Positions 1-7,458 are shown, numbered from the stretch's first letter. The stretch: 64,000 nucleotides of DNA from Ruminococcus sp. (GCA_017411835.1 JAFQPG010000013.1:1-64000); one strand, 5' to 3'. Notes: generated by a model not told the origin, from the sequence alone. Made by a program: numbers and translations.

Positions 1-16
1 AGGAGTTGAATTTAAT

Positions 17-1462
17 ATGAGTAAAAAGCGAAAGAAAGGCGCGGGTACGCTTCGCAAACGAGCAGACGGTCGATGGGAAGCAAGAGTGGTCATCGGCTAC
101 GATGATAAAGGACTTCCCATCACCAAATGTGTAACCGCCCTCGAAAAGACAAAATGCCTTGAAAAGTTAGAAAAACTAAAGGAAGAAGTCAATCTTATAC
201 AGCGCGATACCGTAAAAGCGGATATGCCCTTCGGTGAGTGGCTTGACTTCTGGTACAGACATTATTGTCAGATGACCATACGTCTATCCACTCAGGCAAG
301 TTATGAAAACCGCATCTACAAGCACATCATCCCTCAAATTGGTAGCATTAAATTAAACAAGCTAACGCAAAACGATATGCAACAGTTCTATGCGAGATGT
401 AAAAACGGCGGTCGCCTGCAATACACCGAACAGTTCGGTAAAGGGATATCCGACAGAATGGTGCGCTCAATACACGCTGTATGCAGACAAGCACTCGAAA
501 AGGCGGTAAGCGAAAATCTTATCCGTGAAAACCCTGCGACCGGATGCAATTTACCGCCCAAGAAATCCCGTGAGATGCAGGTGTTGAGTCGGGAAGAAAT
601 GCAACGCTTTATGATACAAGCCAAATACGAAGGCTTCTTCGAAATGCTACTCCTTGAACTGACAACAGGGATGCGCCGAGGTGAACTCTTAGCATTACAG
701 TGGGATGACCTTAACCATGACACCGGAGAGCTTCGTATATGCCGACAGGTATATCATGTAAAAGGAAGTCTGCAAATAACAGAGCCTAAAACCAAAAGCT
801 CTATACGGACGATAATATTATCCAATGTAATGCTCGGAGTGCTGGCGGCGTATAAAAAGACGGTAAATTCAAGATGGATGTTCCCGTCACCTGTGATAGA
901 GGATATGCCGCGAAATCCACAATCTGTATACAAGACGGTCAAGAAAATCCTAAAGCGTTCGGAATGTAAAAATATCCGCTTTCACGATCTCAGGCATACC
1001 TTCAGCACAACCTCTCTTGCGAACGGAATGGACGTGAAAACCTTATCCGCTATGATAGGTCATGTCTCATCACAAACAACGCTTGATATTTACCTTCACA
1101 GCACTGAGGAAATGCAACGACAGGCGGCAAAGAAAATTGACGGCGGTATCGCCCAAAATAACGGCGCAAGTGCCGAGAACGAACAAACACCCGACCAAGA
1201 CGCAAACAAGCCGTGTAAGGCGAAATTTGAAGCGGTAGAGAACAAAATACGAAAGGCAGGTACGGGATGCTTGTATCAGGTTAGTGAAAACCTATGGGAA
1301 GGCAGCTACTTCCCAAGACTCCCCGATGGAAAACGAAAGAAATTTAATGTCTATGCCAAAACGAGAGAGGAATGTGAAGTCCTCCTCGCAGAGATGATTC
1401 CAAAAGTTAAAGCTGAGATTGCAGAAGCCAAGGCTAAGCTGAAAGCATCACAGTCGGCATAA
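17..1462 (+). CDS. Tyrosine site-specific recombinase (integrase)
   Basis: This is an integrase of the tyrosine-recombinase class, which cuts and rejoins DNA at attachment sites through a phosphotyrosine intermediate. The N-terminal 50 residues (GAGTLRKRADGRWEAR) resemble an AP2-like arm-binding domain, residues about 70-180 the SAM-like core-binding domain, and the catalytic part shows Arg near 218 (GMRRGELLALQW), HDLRH near 322, GH near 347 and the nucleophile in LDIYLH near 357. A C-terminal tail of about 100 residues carries a second AP2-like motif (GTGCLYQVSENLWEGSYF), longer than the usual 370-400 residue Tn916-type enzyme. The start is set by AGGAG at 1-5. It lies 3 kb from tRNA-Pro, a likely attachment target; the rest of the element would lie left of the window. 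Confidence 0.93.
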   Translation: MSKKRKKGAGTLRKRADGRWEARVVIGYDDKGLPITKCVTALEKTKCLEKLEKLKEEVNLIQRDTVKADMPFGEWLDFWYRHYCQMTIRLSTQASYENRIYKHIIPQIGSIKLNKLTQNDMQQFYARCKNGGRLQYTEQFGKGISDRMVRSIHAVCRQALEKAVSENLIRENPATGCNLPPKKSREMQVLSREEMQRFMIQAKYEGFFEMLLLELTTGMRRGELLALQWDDLNHDTGELRICRQVYHVKGSLQITEPKTKSSIRTIILSNVMLGVLAAYKKTVNSRWMFPSPVIEDMPRNPQSVYKTVKKILKRSECKNIRFHDLRHTFSTTSLANGMDVKTLSAMIGHVSSQTTLDIYLHSTEEMQRQAAKKIDGGIAQNNGASAENEQTPDQDANKPCKAKFEAVENKIRKAGTGCLYQVSENLWEGSYFPRLPDGKRKKFNVYAKTREECEVLLAEMIPKVKAEIAEAKAKLKASQSA

Positions 1463-1467
1463 AGTAC

Positions 1468-1506
1468 ACGGCGGTAAGGAACAAAAGCCTTGCCGCCGTA
1501 GTTTTG
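1468..1506 (+). terminator. Terminator of the integrase gene
   Basis: A 12-bp GC-rich stem with one G-U pair (ACGGCGGTAAGG paired with CCTTGCCGCCGT) is followed by AGTTTTG, six bases after the integrase stop. Confidence 0.8.
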
Positions 1507-1535
1507 TTGAAAAAAGTGGCAATGAGTGATATAAT
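1507..1535 (+). promoter_or_regulatory. Promoter for the 121-residue gene
   Basis: TTGAAA at 1507-1512 and TATAAT at 1530-1535 are separated by 17 bases, a near-consensus sigma-A promoter just after the integrase terminator and 27 bases before the next ATG. Confidence 0.75.
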
Positions 1536-1562
1536 TATACTTGAAAATAAGGTGGTGTAAAA

Positions 1563-1928
1563 ATGATTTACAGTGAATTTATTGAATATTGTAGGCAGCA
1601 AGAAGATAAGCCAAAGTATACAACTGAATTTATCAAACAATTTCAACAAATTAATAGTGGAAATGGCACATATCTACATGAAGCAATTGTTCAAGGAAAA
1701 AAGATTTATAAGTGTGATGGTGAACCTAACCAAAAATGGCATTTGTTAGAATCATGGTATGAATATAATAAAGAAAAAATTTCTGACAAAACAATAACAG
1801 CCTGGTGCGGATTGCGATGTCCTGAGCTACTCCTTTGGATTGCAGAAGTTTCCGGACAAAAGGAAAAAGTTAAAAGAGTTGTTGAAGAAATCTTAAAAAA
1901 TAGTATATATGAAGAAAACGATAGATAA
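1563..1928 (+). CDS. Hypothetical protein (121 aa), accessory region
   Basis: I do not recognise this protein. It is a soluble, probably helical 121-residue polypeptide without signal peptide or membrane segment, with a central aromatic stretch (NQKWHLLESWYEYNKEK) and a Trp/Cys motif (TAWCGLRCPELLLWI) before a charged C-terminal helix. Translation is well supported by AGGTGG nine bases before the ATG and by its own promoter at 1507-1535. It sits between an integrase and a tRNA gene with other unfamiliar genes, so cargo of an integrated element is the likely origin. Function is unknown. Confidence 0.7.
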   Translation: MIYSEFIEYCRQQEDKPKYTTEFIKQFQQINSGNGTYLHEAIVQGKKIYKCDGEPNQKWHLLESWYEYNKEKISDKTITAWCGLRCPELLLWIAEVSGQKEKVKRVVEEILKNSIYEENDR

Positions 1929-2092
1929 GCACGAAGAAATATGGTCAAGTATATAAAAAAGGAAATTAGATGGACGGAAATAGTGAGTTTTATTAAAGAA
2001 TATAATGAGAATAATTAGATTTGCAAATTTCTTTATATGGATATGAGTAAAATTTACTACGCATTAACCAAAGAAAAGGATGGTGATACTAA

Positions 2093-2773
2093 TTGAATAA
2101 GAAAATGTCAGCAGGATCAGGATTAAGCAAACATTTTATTGAATATGAAAGCAAAAAAGTTGGAATTGATTTTTCTGGAATTTCATCAGACGGTCAATGC
2201 TTTAGAAATGATGCATCGATCCTATTTTTTTGTGCTAATAGTTATAAAAGTGCTTTTATTTGTTTAGATAAAGAGGTAAAAACCAGATTTGAAAACAACA
2301 TCATGGCTAAAGATATTGAGCATCTAATTTTACCTTATTATTTCAATTTTAGGCATTATGTAGAATTATCTTTGAAAGCACTAATTGTTAATTTAACAAA
2401 AGAATCTCCAAAGATAACACACGATTTACAGACTTTAATATCGTGCTTACTTGATAATATTGATAGTCTACAGTTTGATGAAAGCACACCTGCTATATTT
2501 TGCACTAAAGAAAAATATGATAAAACTAAAAGTGAGGTAATTAAACTTGCACAAGAGTTAAGTAAAAAGATAACCGAATATCAAAAACTTGAATGTGCAG
2601 TAGAGTATTACAGATATATTTTTGAAAAGGATAAAAATGATTTAAGTCTAAAACATGATAAGATAGAATTAGATTACAATCAAACACACCTTCTGTTTTT
2701 TGAAACAAGAGATTTATTTGATAAGTTGTTAATAAAACTCAGGGAAATAGAATACGTTTATCCAACACTATAA
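2093..2773 (+). CDS. HEPN-like hypothetical protein (226 aa)
   Basis: The middle of this protein has RHYVELSLKALI (about residues 86-97) followed by THDLQTLI (about 109-116). The pairing of a helix ending LKAL(I/L) with a downstream (T/G)HDL.(T/E)L is typical of HEPN-type helical domains, found in many toxins, abortive-infection proteins and RNases; I cannot confirm the family or catalytic residues from sequence alone. The remainder is helical and Lys/Glu rich, suggesting a coiled coil around residues 140-200. The start is TTG at 2093, with AAGGATGGTG at suitable distance; ATG at 2105 is too far from it. There is no membrane segment. Its position in the integrase-tRNA interval fits a defence or stress cargo gene, but that is inference. 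Confidence 0.6.
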   Translation: MNKKMSAGSGLSKHFIEYESKKVGIDFSGISSDGQCFRNDASILFFCANSYKSAFICLDKEVKTRFENNIMAKDIEHLILPYYFNFRHYVELSLKALIVNLTKESPKITHDLQTLISCLLDNIDSLQFDESTPAIFCTKEKYDKTKSEVIKLAQELSKKITEYQKLECAVEYYRYIFEKDKNDLSLKHDKIELDYNQTHLLFFETRDLFDKLLIKLREIEYVYPTL

Positions 2774-2840
2774 TATTATCAGATAATTATATCAAAAACA
2801 TATATAGGCAAATTTTAATATACGTATTTCGGACATAACA

Positions 2841-2876
2841 AAACCTCAGTAACCGCTTAGTTACTGAGGTTTCTTG
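2841..2876 (+). terminator. Terminator between convergent accessory genes
   Basis: A perfect 13-bp stem (AAACCTCAGTAAC with GTTACTGAGGTTT, 6-base loop) ends in a short T-rich run (CTTGT). It lies between the stops of the convergent genes at 2773 and 2946 and may serve both. Confidence 0.7.
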
Positions 2877-2945
2877 TCATAGATTATAAAATAGATAGTT
2901 TTAGGCAGTTTTGAATATAACTTTGAAGTCTCCCGACAAAATCAC

Positions 2946-3377
2946 TTATTTTAGAAGTCCTTCTTTTCTTTTCACAAAATAATCTACCAATTCGTCAGAT
3001 AAAAAGTTTAAATATCCATCATGAATGATATCTCTATTATTCACATTATCAAAAACATAGTCTATAGCATCTTTAGAATCGGCTTTCATAATTTTTATAA
3101 TATGTTGTTTTGACATTGAAAGTTGGACGCTTAAATAACTGCTTTTAGTTGGATAATTTTCATCTTCACTTTCCACAGAAACGATAGCAATATGATCACC
3201 ATACTTTAAGCAGTCATAAATATAATTTAACGGAACACAATCTAAAGTATCGGTATCATTGTGCGAGTAAGTTGTTTCACCCTCGCAATAAACACAATAT
3301 TCCTCCATTTGCCTACGTGCAAACTCTTCTCTTGTTTTCGCAATTTGGCTACTGTGAATACATTTGGCATAGATCAT
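2946..3377 (-). CDS. Hypothetical protein (143 aa), accessory region
   Basis: I do not recognise this 143-residue acidic protein. It has no signal peptide or membrane helix. A possible metal-binding cluster is at the N-terminal third (CVYCEGETTYSHND, residues about 28-41) together with Cys6 and His8, but the spacing does not match a family I know. AAGGAA ten bases upstream supports the start. It lies 26 bases downstream of, and on the same strand as, the zinc-ribbon gene ending at 3404, so the two are probably co-transcribed. Confidence 0.62.
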   Translation of the reverse strand: MIYAKCIHSSQIAKTREEFARRQMEEYCVYCEGETTYSHNDTDTLDCVPLNYIYDCLKYGDHIAIVSVESEDENYPTKSSYLSVQLSMSKQHIIKIMKADSKDAIDYVFDNVNNRDIIHDGYLNFLSDELVDYFVKRKEGLLK

Positions 3378-3403
3378 TTAAATAAAGTTCCTTCTATGAA
3401 TTT

Positions 3404-4273
3404 TTAGTTTGTAAAATCAACAACAAAACTGTTTTCACATTCTTCGCACATTAAATGTATTGCATTGATTTTACCGTTCTCGTCAGCGACAATATTATCA
3501 ACGGTTAGTTTTTTGCTTTTACAAGCAGGACAACTTTGTTGTGAAATAGGATCATGTATTTTCTGCAGTATATTTTCGTAGACACCAACAAGGGAAATAC
3601 ACAGAGATATACAAGTAGATGCTTCATAATATGTTGCACTACTCGAATGTGTCAGTTTGTTAGCATAATCCCATGTTGCCTCAGTCATTTTTTTAATTAT
3701 ACTACGATAGTCTGCATTGTCAGATCCGTTTAAATAAAATTGAATAGCCAACTCTGCTTTTTTCTTAAAATTAGAAGCTTGTGGCTGTTCTTGATCACAC
3801 GCCATATGCGAAGCATAAATATAATTTCCAAGTTCAATTAGTGTTTCTCTGCTTTGAACTCCAATAGATTGAAAATCCTCTATTTCGGTTGCAGAATCAA
3901 TTAAGGTGGCAATACTTCTGAGTTTGCGTAAAAGCTGAGGCGCAATTTCCGCACCTAATGTAGCAGCTTCAATATAGTCATCAGGATTGTATTGTTCCTT
4001 TGAAGCCTGCATTCGTTGCATTATCCCCATATGAAATGAGTAAGCTTCATCTGTTCCAAAATAGTATGCACCTTGCGGATACAAATTCATAGGTACGGTA
4101 TCTCCCTCAACAACCCACCATGCACCGTCGGTGTCTGTTTTAACATTCCAAACTGTTACGTCTACACCAAGGTCATCAAAATGTTGTTCAGGTTTAGCAC
4201 TCACAACCTTGCATTTATGCTGACTTTGCCATTCAACATATTTTGCTACATCTTCATATGTTCGTTTCCCCAT
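3404..4273 (-). CDS. Hypothetical protein with C-terminal zinc ribbon
   Basis: The start is the ATG at 4273, eight bases after AAGGAGAT; the longer reading frame to 4330 has no ribosome site. The 289-residue product has an N-terminal 70 residues with two Trp in a row (DGAWWVVEG), a helical middle, and a C-terminal two-CxxC ribbon (CPACKSK near 248 and CEEC near 276). The helical segment before the ribbon contains NKLTHSSSATYYEAS, loosely like the conserved (T/G)H motif of HEPN-like abortive-infection C-termini; this is weak. It heads a two-gene minus-strand unit facing away from tRNA-Pro. Function is unknown. Confidence 0.65.
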   Translation of the reverse strand: MGKRTYEDVAKYVEWQSQHKCKVVSAKPEQHFDDLGVDVTVWNVKTDTDGAWWVVEGDTVPMNLYPQGAYYFGTDEAYSFHMGIMQRMQASKEQYNPDDYIEAATLGAEIAPQLLRKLRSIATLIDSATEIEDFQSIGVQSRETLIELGNYIYASHMACDQEQPQASNFKKKAELAIQFYLNGSDNADYRSIIKKMTEATWDYANKLTHSSSATYYEASTCISLCISLVGVYENILQKIHDPISQQSCPACKSKKLTVDNIVADENGKINAIHLMCEECENSFVVDFTN

Positions 4274-4391
4274 GCGAATATCTCCTTTGTATTTGTAACA
4301 TATTTTATCATATTTCTTGTATTCTTTCAATTCCTAAAGATAATTACTAATTTGTTTTTGTAGTAATCTAAAATATGAAAAGTTATGCTCA

Positions 4392-4441
4392 AGAAAAAAC
4401 AAAAGAAAATCCGTGTCTCCCATAGGGGAAACACGGATTTT
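4392..4441 (-). terminator. Terminator of tRNA-Pro
   Basis: Read on the minus strand directly after the CCA end of tRNA-Pro, AAATCCGTGT pairs with ACACGGATTT around a CCCC/GGGG-containing loop region and is followed by a T-rich run. Confidence 0.75.
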
Positions 4442-4518
4442 TGGTCGAGGCGACAGGATTTGAACCTGCGGCCTCTGCGTCCCGAACGCAGCGCTCTACC
4501 AAACTGAGCCACGCCTCG
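4442..4518 (-). tRNA. tRNA-Pro (anticodon CGG)
   Basis: The minus strand folds into a full cloverleaf: acceptor CGAGGCG with CGCCTCG, anticodon stem CTGCG/CGCAG, loop TTCGGGA giving anticodon CGG (codon CCG), a normal T loop (TTCAAAT) and an encoded CCA at 4442-4444. The gene is intact and followed by its own terminator. Its 3' side faces the integrase region, so it is the candidate attachment gene; two broken copies of its 5' half lie at 4691-4730 and 4915-4954. Confidence 0.95.
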
Positions 4519-4690
4519 ATCTCTATTAAATTTTCACCACGAAATTACGGTTATTTTCGTATCTGTGGGATTATATGTGGTCGTAGCGGTATTTACCGCT
4601 AATTTATAAATACTGTGCCACCGATAAAGTGGCTGTTTGTAAGGGATTGTCGCAGTTCGGTAGATTTTGCTCTAACCGTTCGGTATGGTA

Positions 4691-4730
4691 TCCCGAACGA
4701 AGCGCGCTACCAAACTGCGCTACACCCCGA
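4691..4730 (-). pseudogene. tRNA-Pro 5'-half remnant A
   Basis: On the minus strand this 40-base segment matches the tRNA-Pro gene from the acceptor 5' strand through the D arm to the anticodon loop with about five changes, then homology stops abruptly. The 3' half is missing. The surrounding 4519-5022 interval has no ORF; besides the two remnants it contains a small CGTCC-ACC-GGACG hairpin near 4888-4900. Confidence 0.75.
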
Positions 4731-4914
4731 TATTAAATGATTTATTTTTGACGTTTAAGGCTACCTCGTTTGAAAAGCTTTTGGAGCATAAACGAAGATA
4801 TGCCCCTCTTGTGGTACCCAAAATTTCAGTTCGCATTTAAAAATGCTCACAAATTTTGACCACTGCGCCATAACTCGCTCGCTTTTTCGTCCACCGGACG
4901 CGCTCGCAAGTTAA

Positions 4915-4954
4915 GCCCGAACGAAGCGCTCTACCAAACTGAGCCACACCTCGA
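4915..4954 (-). pseudogene. tRNA-Pro 5'-half remnant B
   Basis: A second, better preserved 5' half of tRNA-Pro on the minus strand. It differs from the intact gene at only a few positions (for example cgaggtg for cgaggcg) and again stops in the anticodon loop, just after CGTTCGGG. Both remnants are preceded (on the minus strand) by the same ATTTAATATCG flank, showing they derive from the same duplicated segment. Confidence 0.78.
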
Positions 4955-4988
4955 TATTAAATCAAATATATAAACAATCAAATGTTTT

Positions 4989-5020
4989 AAAAAACGAGCC
5001 CCGAATAAAAATTCGGGGCT
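4989..5020 (-). terminator. Terminator of tRNA-Gln
   Basis: On the minus strand AGCCCCGAAT and ATTCGGGGCT form a perfect 10-bp stem with a 4-5 base loop, followed by CG and a run of T, two bases after the tRNA-Gln CCA end. Confidence 0.85.
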
Positions 5021-5022
5021 GA

Positions 5023-5096
5023 TGGCTGCGGAACTAGGATTCGAACCCAGACATACAGAGTCAGAGTCTGCTGTGCTACCCTTACACAATTCCGCA
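5023..5096 (-). tRNA. tRNA-Gln (anticodon CTG)
   Basis: The minus strand gives a cloverleaf with acceptor TGCGGAA/TTCCGCA, anticodon stem GCAGA/TCTGT, loop CTCTGAC with anticodon CTG (codon CAG), T loop TTCGAAT, discriminator G and encoded CCA at 5023-5025. Confidence 0.94.
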
Positions 5097-5176
5097 ATGC
5101 GCACTATCTATTATATCCCAAAAAGCTCAAATGTCAAGATTTTTTTGCTTTTTTTATAATTATTAGTTTCTTGCAC

Positions 5177-5200
5177 AAAAAAAGACGGCTTTAAGCCGCC
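5177..5200 (-). terminator. Orphan terminator
   Basis: On the minus strand GGCGGCT-TAA-AGCCGTC is followed by seven T. No gene reads into it from 5201-5890, so it either ends an unseen minus-strand transcript or is a leftover. The rest of 5097-5326 is AT-rich and shows no gene. Confidence 0.55.
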
Positions 5201-5326
5201 CAACACAATAATCATACCAAATTAGAACTTTTAATGTCAATATGTTTTTATTATCATAATAAAAAACGACAACATAATCTGTGTTTTATACAATTATGAG
5301 ATTTCAAGTTTATGTACTATTCCTAC

Positions 5327-5355
5327 TTGTATGAGTGCTATATCTATGGTATATT
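5327..5355 (+). promoter_or_regulatory. Promoter of the A-rich RNA
   Basis: TTGTAT at 5327-5332 and TATATT at 5350-5355 are 17 bases apart; a start near 5362 is predicted. Confidence 0.55.
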
Positions 5356-5691
5356 ATAGACAGAAAGGATGATACCGATGTACATCTAATTCAAAAGGCA
5401 AAAACCTATTACTTAAAGTTAAAATTAATTAAAATTAAAAGAAAATAATAATTTATATTAAAACTAATTATTAAAATTAAGTATTTAAAAACAGTAGGTA
5501 AAAAACCGAAAATATTTTAAAATAGATTAACATAGATAATTAGCTTTAAGTAAAAAGGAAAAAGCCTGGACGATATTGAAAAAAGAAATAAAACAAACTA
5601 AGTAAGCTCAACTTATGAGTAAGTAAAAAAAGAAGATTGTAAGATTTCAAAAAACAGTATCGTCAAAAAAGACTAAGAAAGAGAGGTTAAA

Positions 5692-5724
5692 ATGATGTTA
5701 GATAATAAGAATGACCAGAAATAA
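5692..5724 (+). CDS. Possible 10-residue micro-ORF before terminator
   Basis: GAGAGG at 5681-5686 precedes ATGATG, encoding MMLDNKNDQK and ending in TAA at 5722-5724, exactly where the terminator stem begins. The overlap of stop codon and terminator stem suggests a leader-peptide-like arrangement, or chance. Confidence 0.25.
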   Translation: MMLDNKNDQK

Positions 5725-5768
5725 CCCTTGGTTTAGTGTAAAGAAACTAAATCAAGGGTTATTTTTTT
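5723..5768 (+). terminator. Strong terminator of the A-rich RNA
   Basis: AACCCTTGGTTTAGT pairs with ACTAAATCAAGGGTT (15 bp with one G-U) around an eight-base loop and is followed by ATTTTTTT. Confidence 0.9.
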
Positions 5769-5851
5769 GTTCATTTTATATTCTAACTGTCATTCCTGTT
5801 TTTTGTATCTTAGCAATTTTTTATTAATTTGATTTTACTTGTCGTAAACTC

Positions 5852-5880
5852 TTGATTTATGTCGAAAAAGTATATATAAT
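5852..5880 (+). promoter_or_regulatory. Promoter of the SGNH lipoprotein operon
   Basis: TTGATT at 5852-5857, a 17-base spacer and a perfect TATAAT at 5875-5880 predict transcription from about 5887. Confidence 0.75.
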
Positions 5881-5915
5881 ATCAAACTATAATGATGTTT
5901 AAGGATTTGATTGTT

Positions 5916-6920
5916 TTGACTAAAAGAATTTTTAGTTTGATTATAGTAATTATACTTGTTTTTTCTTGTGCTTTTGCACTTGTAGGATGTAAAGATAACT
6001 CGATTCCGTTGCCTGAAAAGTTTTCTTTAAATGCAACCGAGATTTCTTTTACCGTTCCTAGAGATACGATTACTCTCTACGATGGTCCTGTTATGCTTTC
6101 GGATATCACTTGGGGTACAAACGACCCTGGTGTAGCTACTTTTGAAGATGGCGTTGTAACTGCTAAAGGACCGGGCGCGACTGAAGTTTTTGCAGAGTAT
6201 TTTGGAGTAAAGCATTCGTGCTATGTCGATTGTTCTGCCTTGCAGTACACTAAGGACCTTATTCCAAAGCAAGCATTAAGCACTTCAGAGTACGATGGAT
6301 ACGCTGTTTTAGCGCCGCCTAAGAGCTTCGATGGTCCATCTAAGTTTTATGATGACGCCGCTTTTATTGGCGATTCAGTATCGCTTAAGCTTTCTTACTA
6401 TGCAGAAGATACCGGTGAACTTGGTAAACCATTGTTTCTTGTTTCCGGTAGCTACGGCGTAGGTCACGCTGTCGATGGTACAATGGAGCTTTATTTCCAA
6501 GGTAAAGATACACCGCCTCAAGACGCTCTTGCTGCTGCAAAAGTTAAGAAGGTTTTCATTATGCTTGGTATGAACGATATCGGCAAATTCGGCATTGATA
6601 TGACAATGGATTACTGGGATAAGTTTGTTAAGAATATTCGTCAGACATGTCCTGATATTGCGATTTGCATTCAGTCAATGACTCCTGTATGGTCTGGCGG
6701 ACAGACAGGCGACCTTACTAATTCTGCAGTTGATGAGTATAATAAAAGGTTAAAAGCTTTTGCTGTTGAAAACGGTTGCACATATATGGATATTGCTTCT
6801 TTTATGAAAGACTCTGACGGCGGTTTAGCAACCGACTATTGTTCAGACAACTTTGTTCATCTTACTGACGCGGGTGCTTCTGCTTGGACAAAGGTTTTAA
6901 AGGCGTATGCAGGATATTAA
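5916..6920 (+). CDS. Lipoprotein: Ig-like plus SGNH hydrolase
   Basis: The mature protein is anchored outside the membrane by a lipobox (ALVGC, Cys25 from this start). Residues about 35-105 form a bacterial Ig-like (Big_2) domain with the GVATFEDGVVTAKGPG signature. The rest is an SGNH/GDSL hydrolase: block I FIGDSVS with the nucleophile Ser, LGMNDIG as block III, and a C-terminal SDNFVHLT carrying the catalytic His. It probably removes acyl groups from surface glycans or peptidoglycan; the substrate is unknown. TTG at 5916 is preferred because AAGGA lies nine or ten bases before it and it yields a standard MTKRIF signal peptide; ATG at 5892 would leave almost no leader after the promoter. 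Two DUF4358 lipoproteins follow. Confidence 0.85.
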   Translation: MTKRIFSLIIVIILVFSCAFALVGCKDNSIPLPEKFSLNATEISFTVPRDTITLYDGPVMLSDITWGTNDPGVATFEDGVVTAKGPGATEVFAEYFGVKHSCYVDCSALQYTKDLIPKQALSTSEYDGYAVLAPPKSFDGPSKFYDDAAFIGDSVSLKLSYYAEDTGELGKPLFLVSGSYGVGHAVDGTMELYFQGKDTPPQDALAAAKVKKVFIMLGMNDIGKFGIDMTMDYWDKFVKNIRQTCPDIAICIQSMTPVWSGGQTGDLTNSAVDEYNKRLKAFAVENGCTYMDIASFMKDSDGGLATDYCSDNFVHLTDAGASAWTKVLKAYAGY

Positions 6921-6947
6921 TTTGGATAGAATATAAAAGGTGATTTT

Positions 6948-7409
6948 ATGAAAAAGATTATTGCTACTTTACTTTTGATTGCTATGGTATTTTGTTTTGC
7001 AGCATGTGGCAAAACTGAAACTGCTTTAGTTGATATGCAGCAGGTATATGACAGCTATACGCAGTATTTACCTGAAATGGTACTACTTGACGAAACAAGT
7101 ATGATGAATCTTTACGGCGTAGATGTTGCTAATTGTAATCAGGCTATTATCGCTACCTGTGGCGATGGCTTACGCTCTGATGAAATCTGGCTTATTGAAG
7201 CTGTTGATGAGCAGTGCGCTCAAGAAATTGCCGAGCTCGCACAAAATCGTATTGAGCGTGAAAAAGAAGAAACAAAAAACTATGCTCCTGACCAGTATGC
7301 TGTAGTTGAAAAAGCTCAGATTATTACACAGGGAAACAATGTTGTTATGATTATTTCTCCTGATGTTGATACACTAGTTGAACTTTATAATTCAGCAGCA
7401 AACGCATAA
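6948..7409 (+). CDS. DUF4358 lipoprotein
   Basis: The signal peptide ends in a lipobox (CFAACGK), so this is a membrane-anchored extracytoplasmic protein of 153 residues. The body matches the DUF4358 family as I remember it: a YGVDVANCNQ-type motif, ADGLRSDEIWL-like segment (here CGDGLRSDEIWLIEAVD), a charged helix, and a C-terminal VVMIISPDVDTLV strand. Function is unknown; the family is common in gut Clostridia. AGGTGA is placed well for the ATG. It follows the SGNH gene by 27 bases without a terminator and ends in one, making a two-gene unit. Confidence 0.85.
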   Translation: MKKIIATLLLIAMVFCFAACGKTETALVDMQQVYDSYTQYLPEMVLLDETSMMNLYGVDVANCNQAIIATCGDGLRSDEIWLIEAVDEQCAQEIAELAQNRIEREKEETKNYAPDQYAVVEKAQIITQGNNVVMIISPDVDTLVELYNSAANA

Positions 7410-7414
7410 ACTTT

Positions 7415-7442
7415 TAGCAGACACCTAGTGTCTGCTATTTTT
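7415..7442 (+). terminator. Terminator after first DUF4358 gene
   Basis: TAGCAGACAC-CTA-GTGTCTGCTA is a 10-bp stem followed by TTTTTG. Confidence 0.85.
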
Positions 7443-7458
7443 GTAAGAGGATGTTTTT

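Larger units (their letters stand above)
5362..5768 (+). ncRNA. Candidate non-coding A-rich transcript
   Basis: About 400 bases run from a plausible promoter to a strong terminator (5723-5768) without any ordinary ORF: TAA stops crowd all frames. The plus strand is very rich in A and poor in C and G. GACGATATTG at 5569-5578 can pair with CAGTATCGTC at 5655-5664 (10 bp, one G-U), closing an 80-base domain that contains small hairpins. A three-codon ORF with a ribosome site (ATG at 5378, preceded by AAAGGATGA) and a ten-codon ORF at 5692 are the only translatable units. It matches no RNA family I can recall. A decayed gene is the alternative. Confidence 0.45.

Noticed and set aside
1940-2017. 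25-codon ORF after the 121-residue gene
   Set aside because: Weak ribosome site, no recognisable product; more likely a chance frame or a gene fragment.
4327-4512. Minus-strand ORF of 61 codons
   Set aside because: It overlaps tRNA-Pro and its terminator; spurious.
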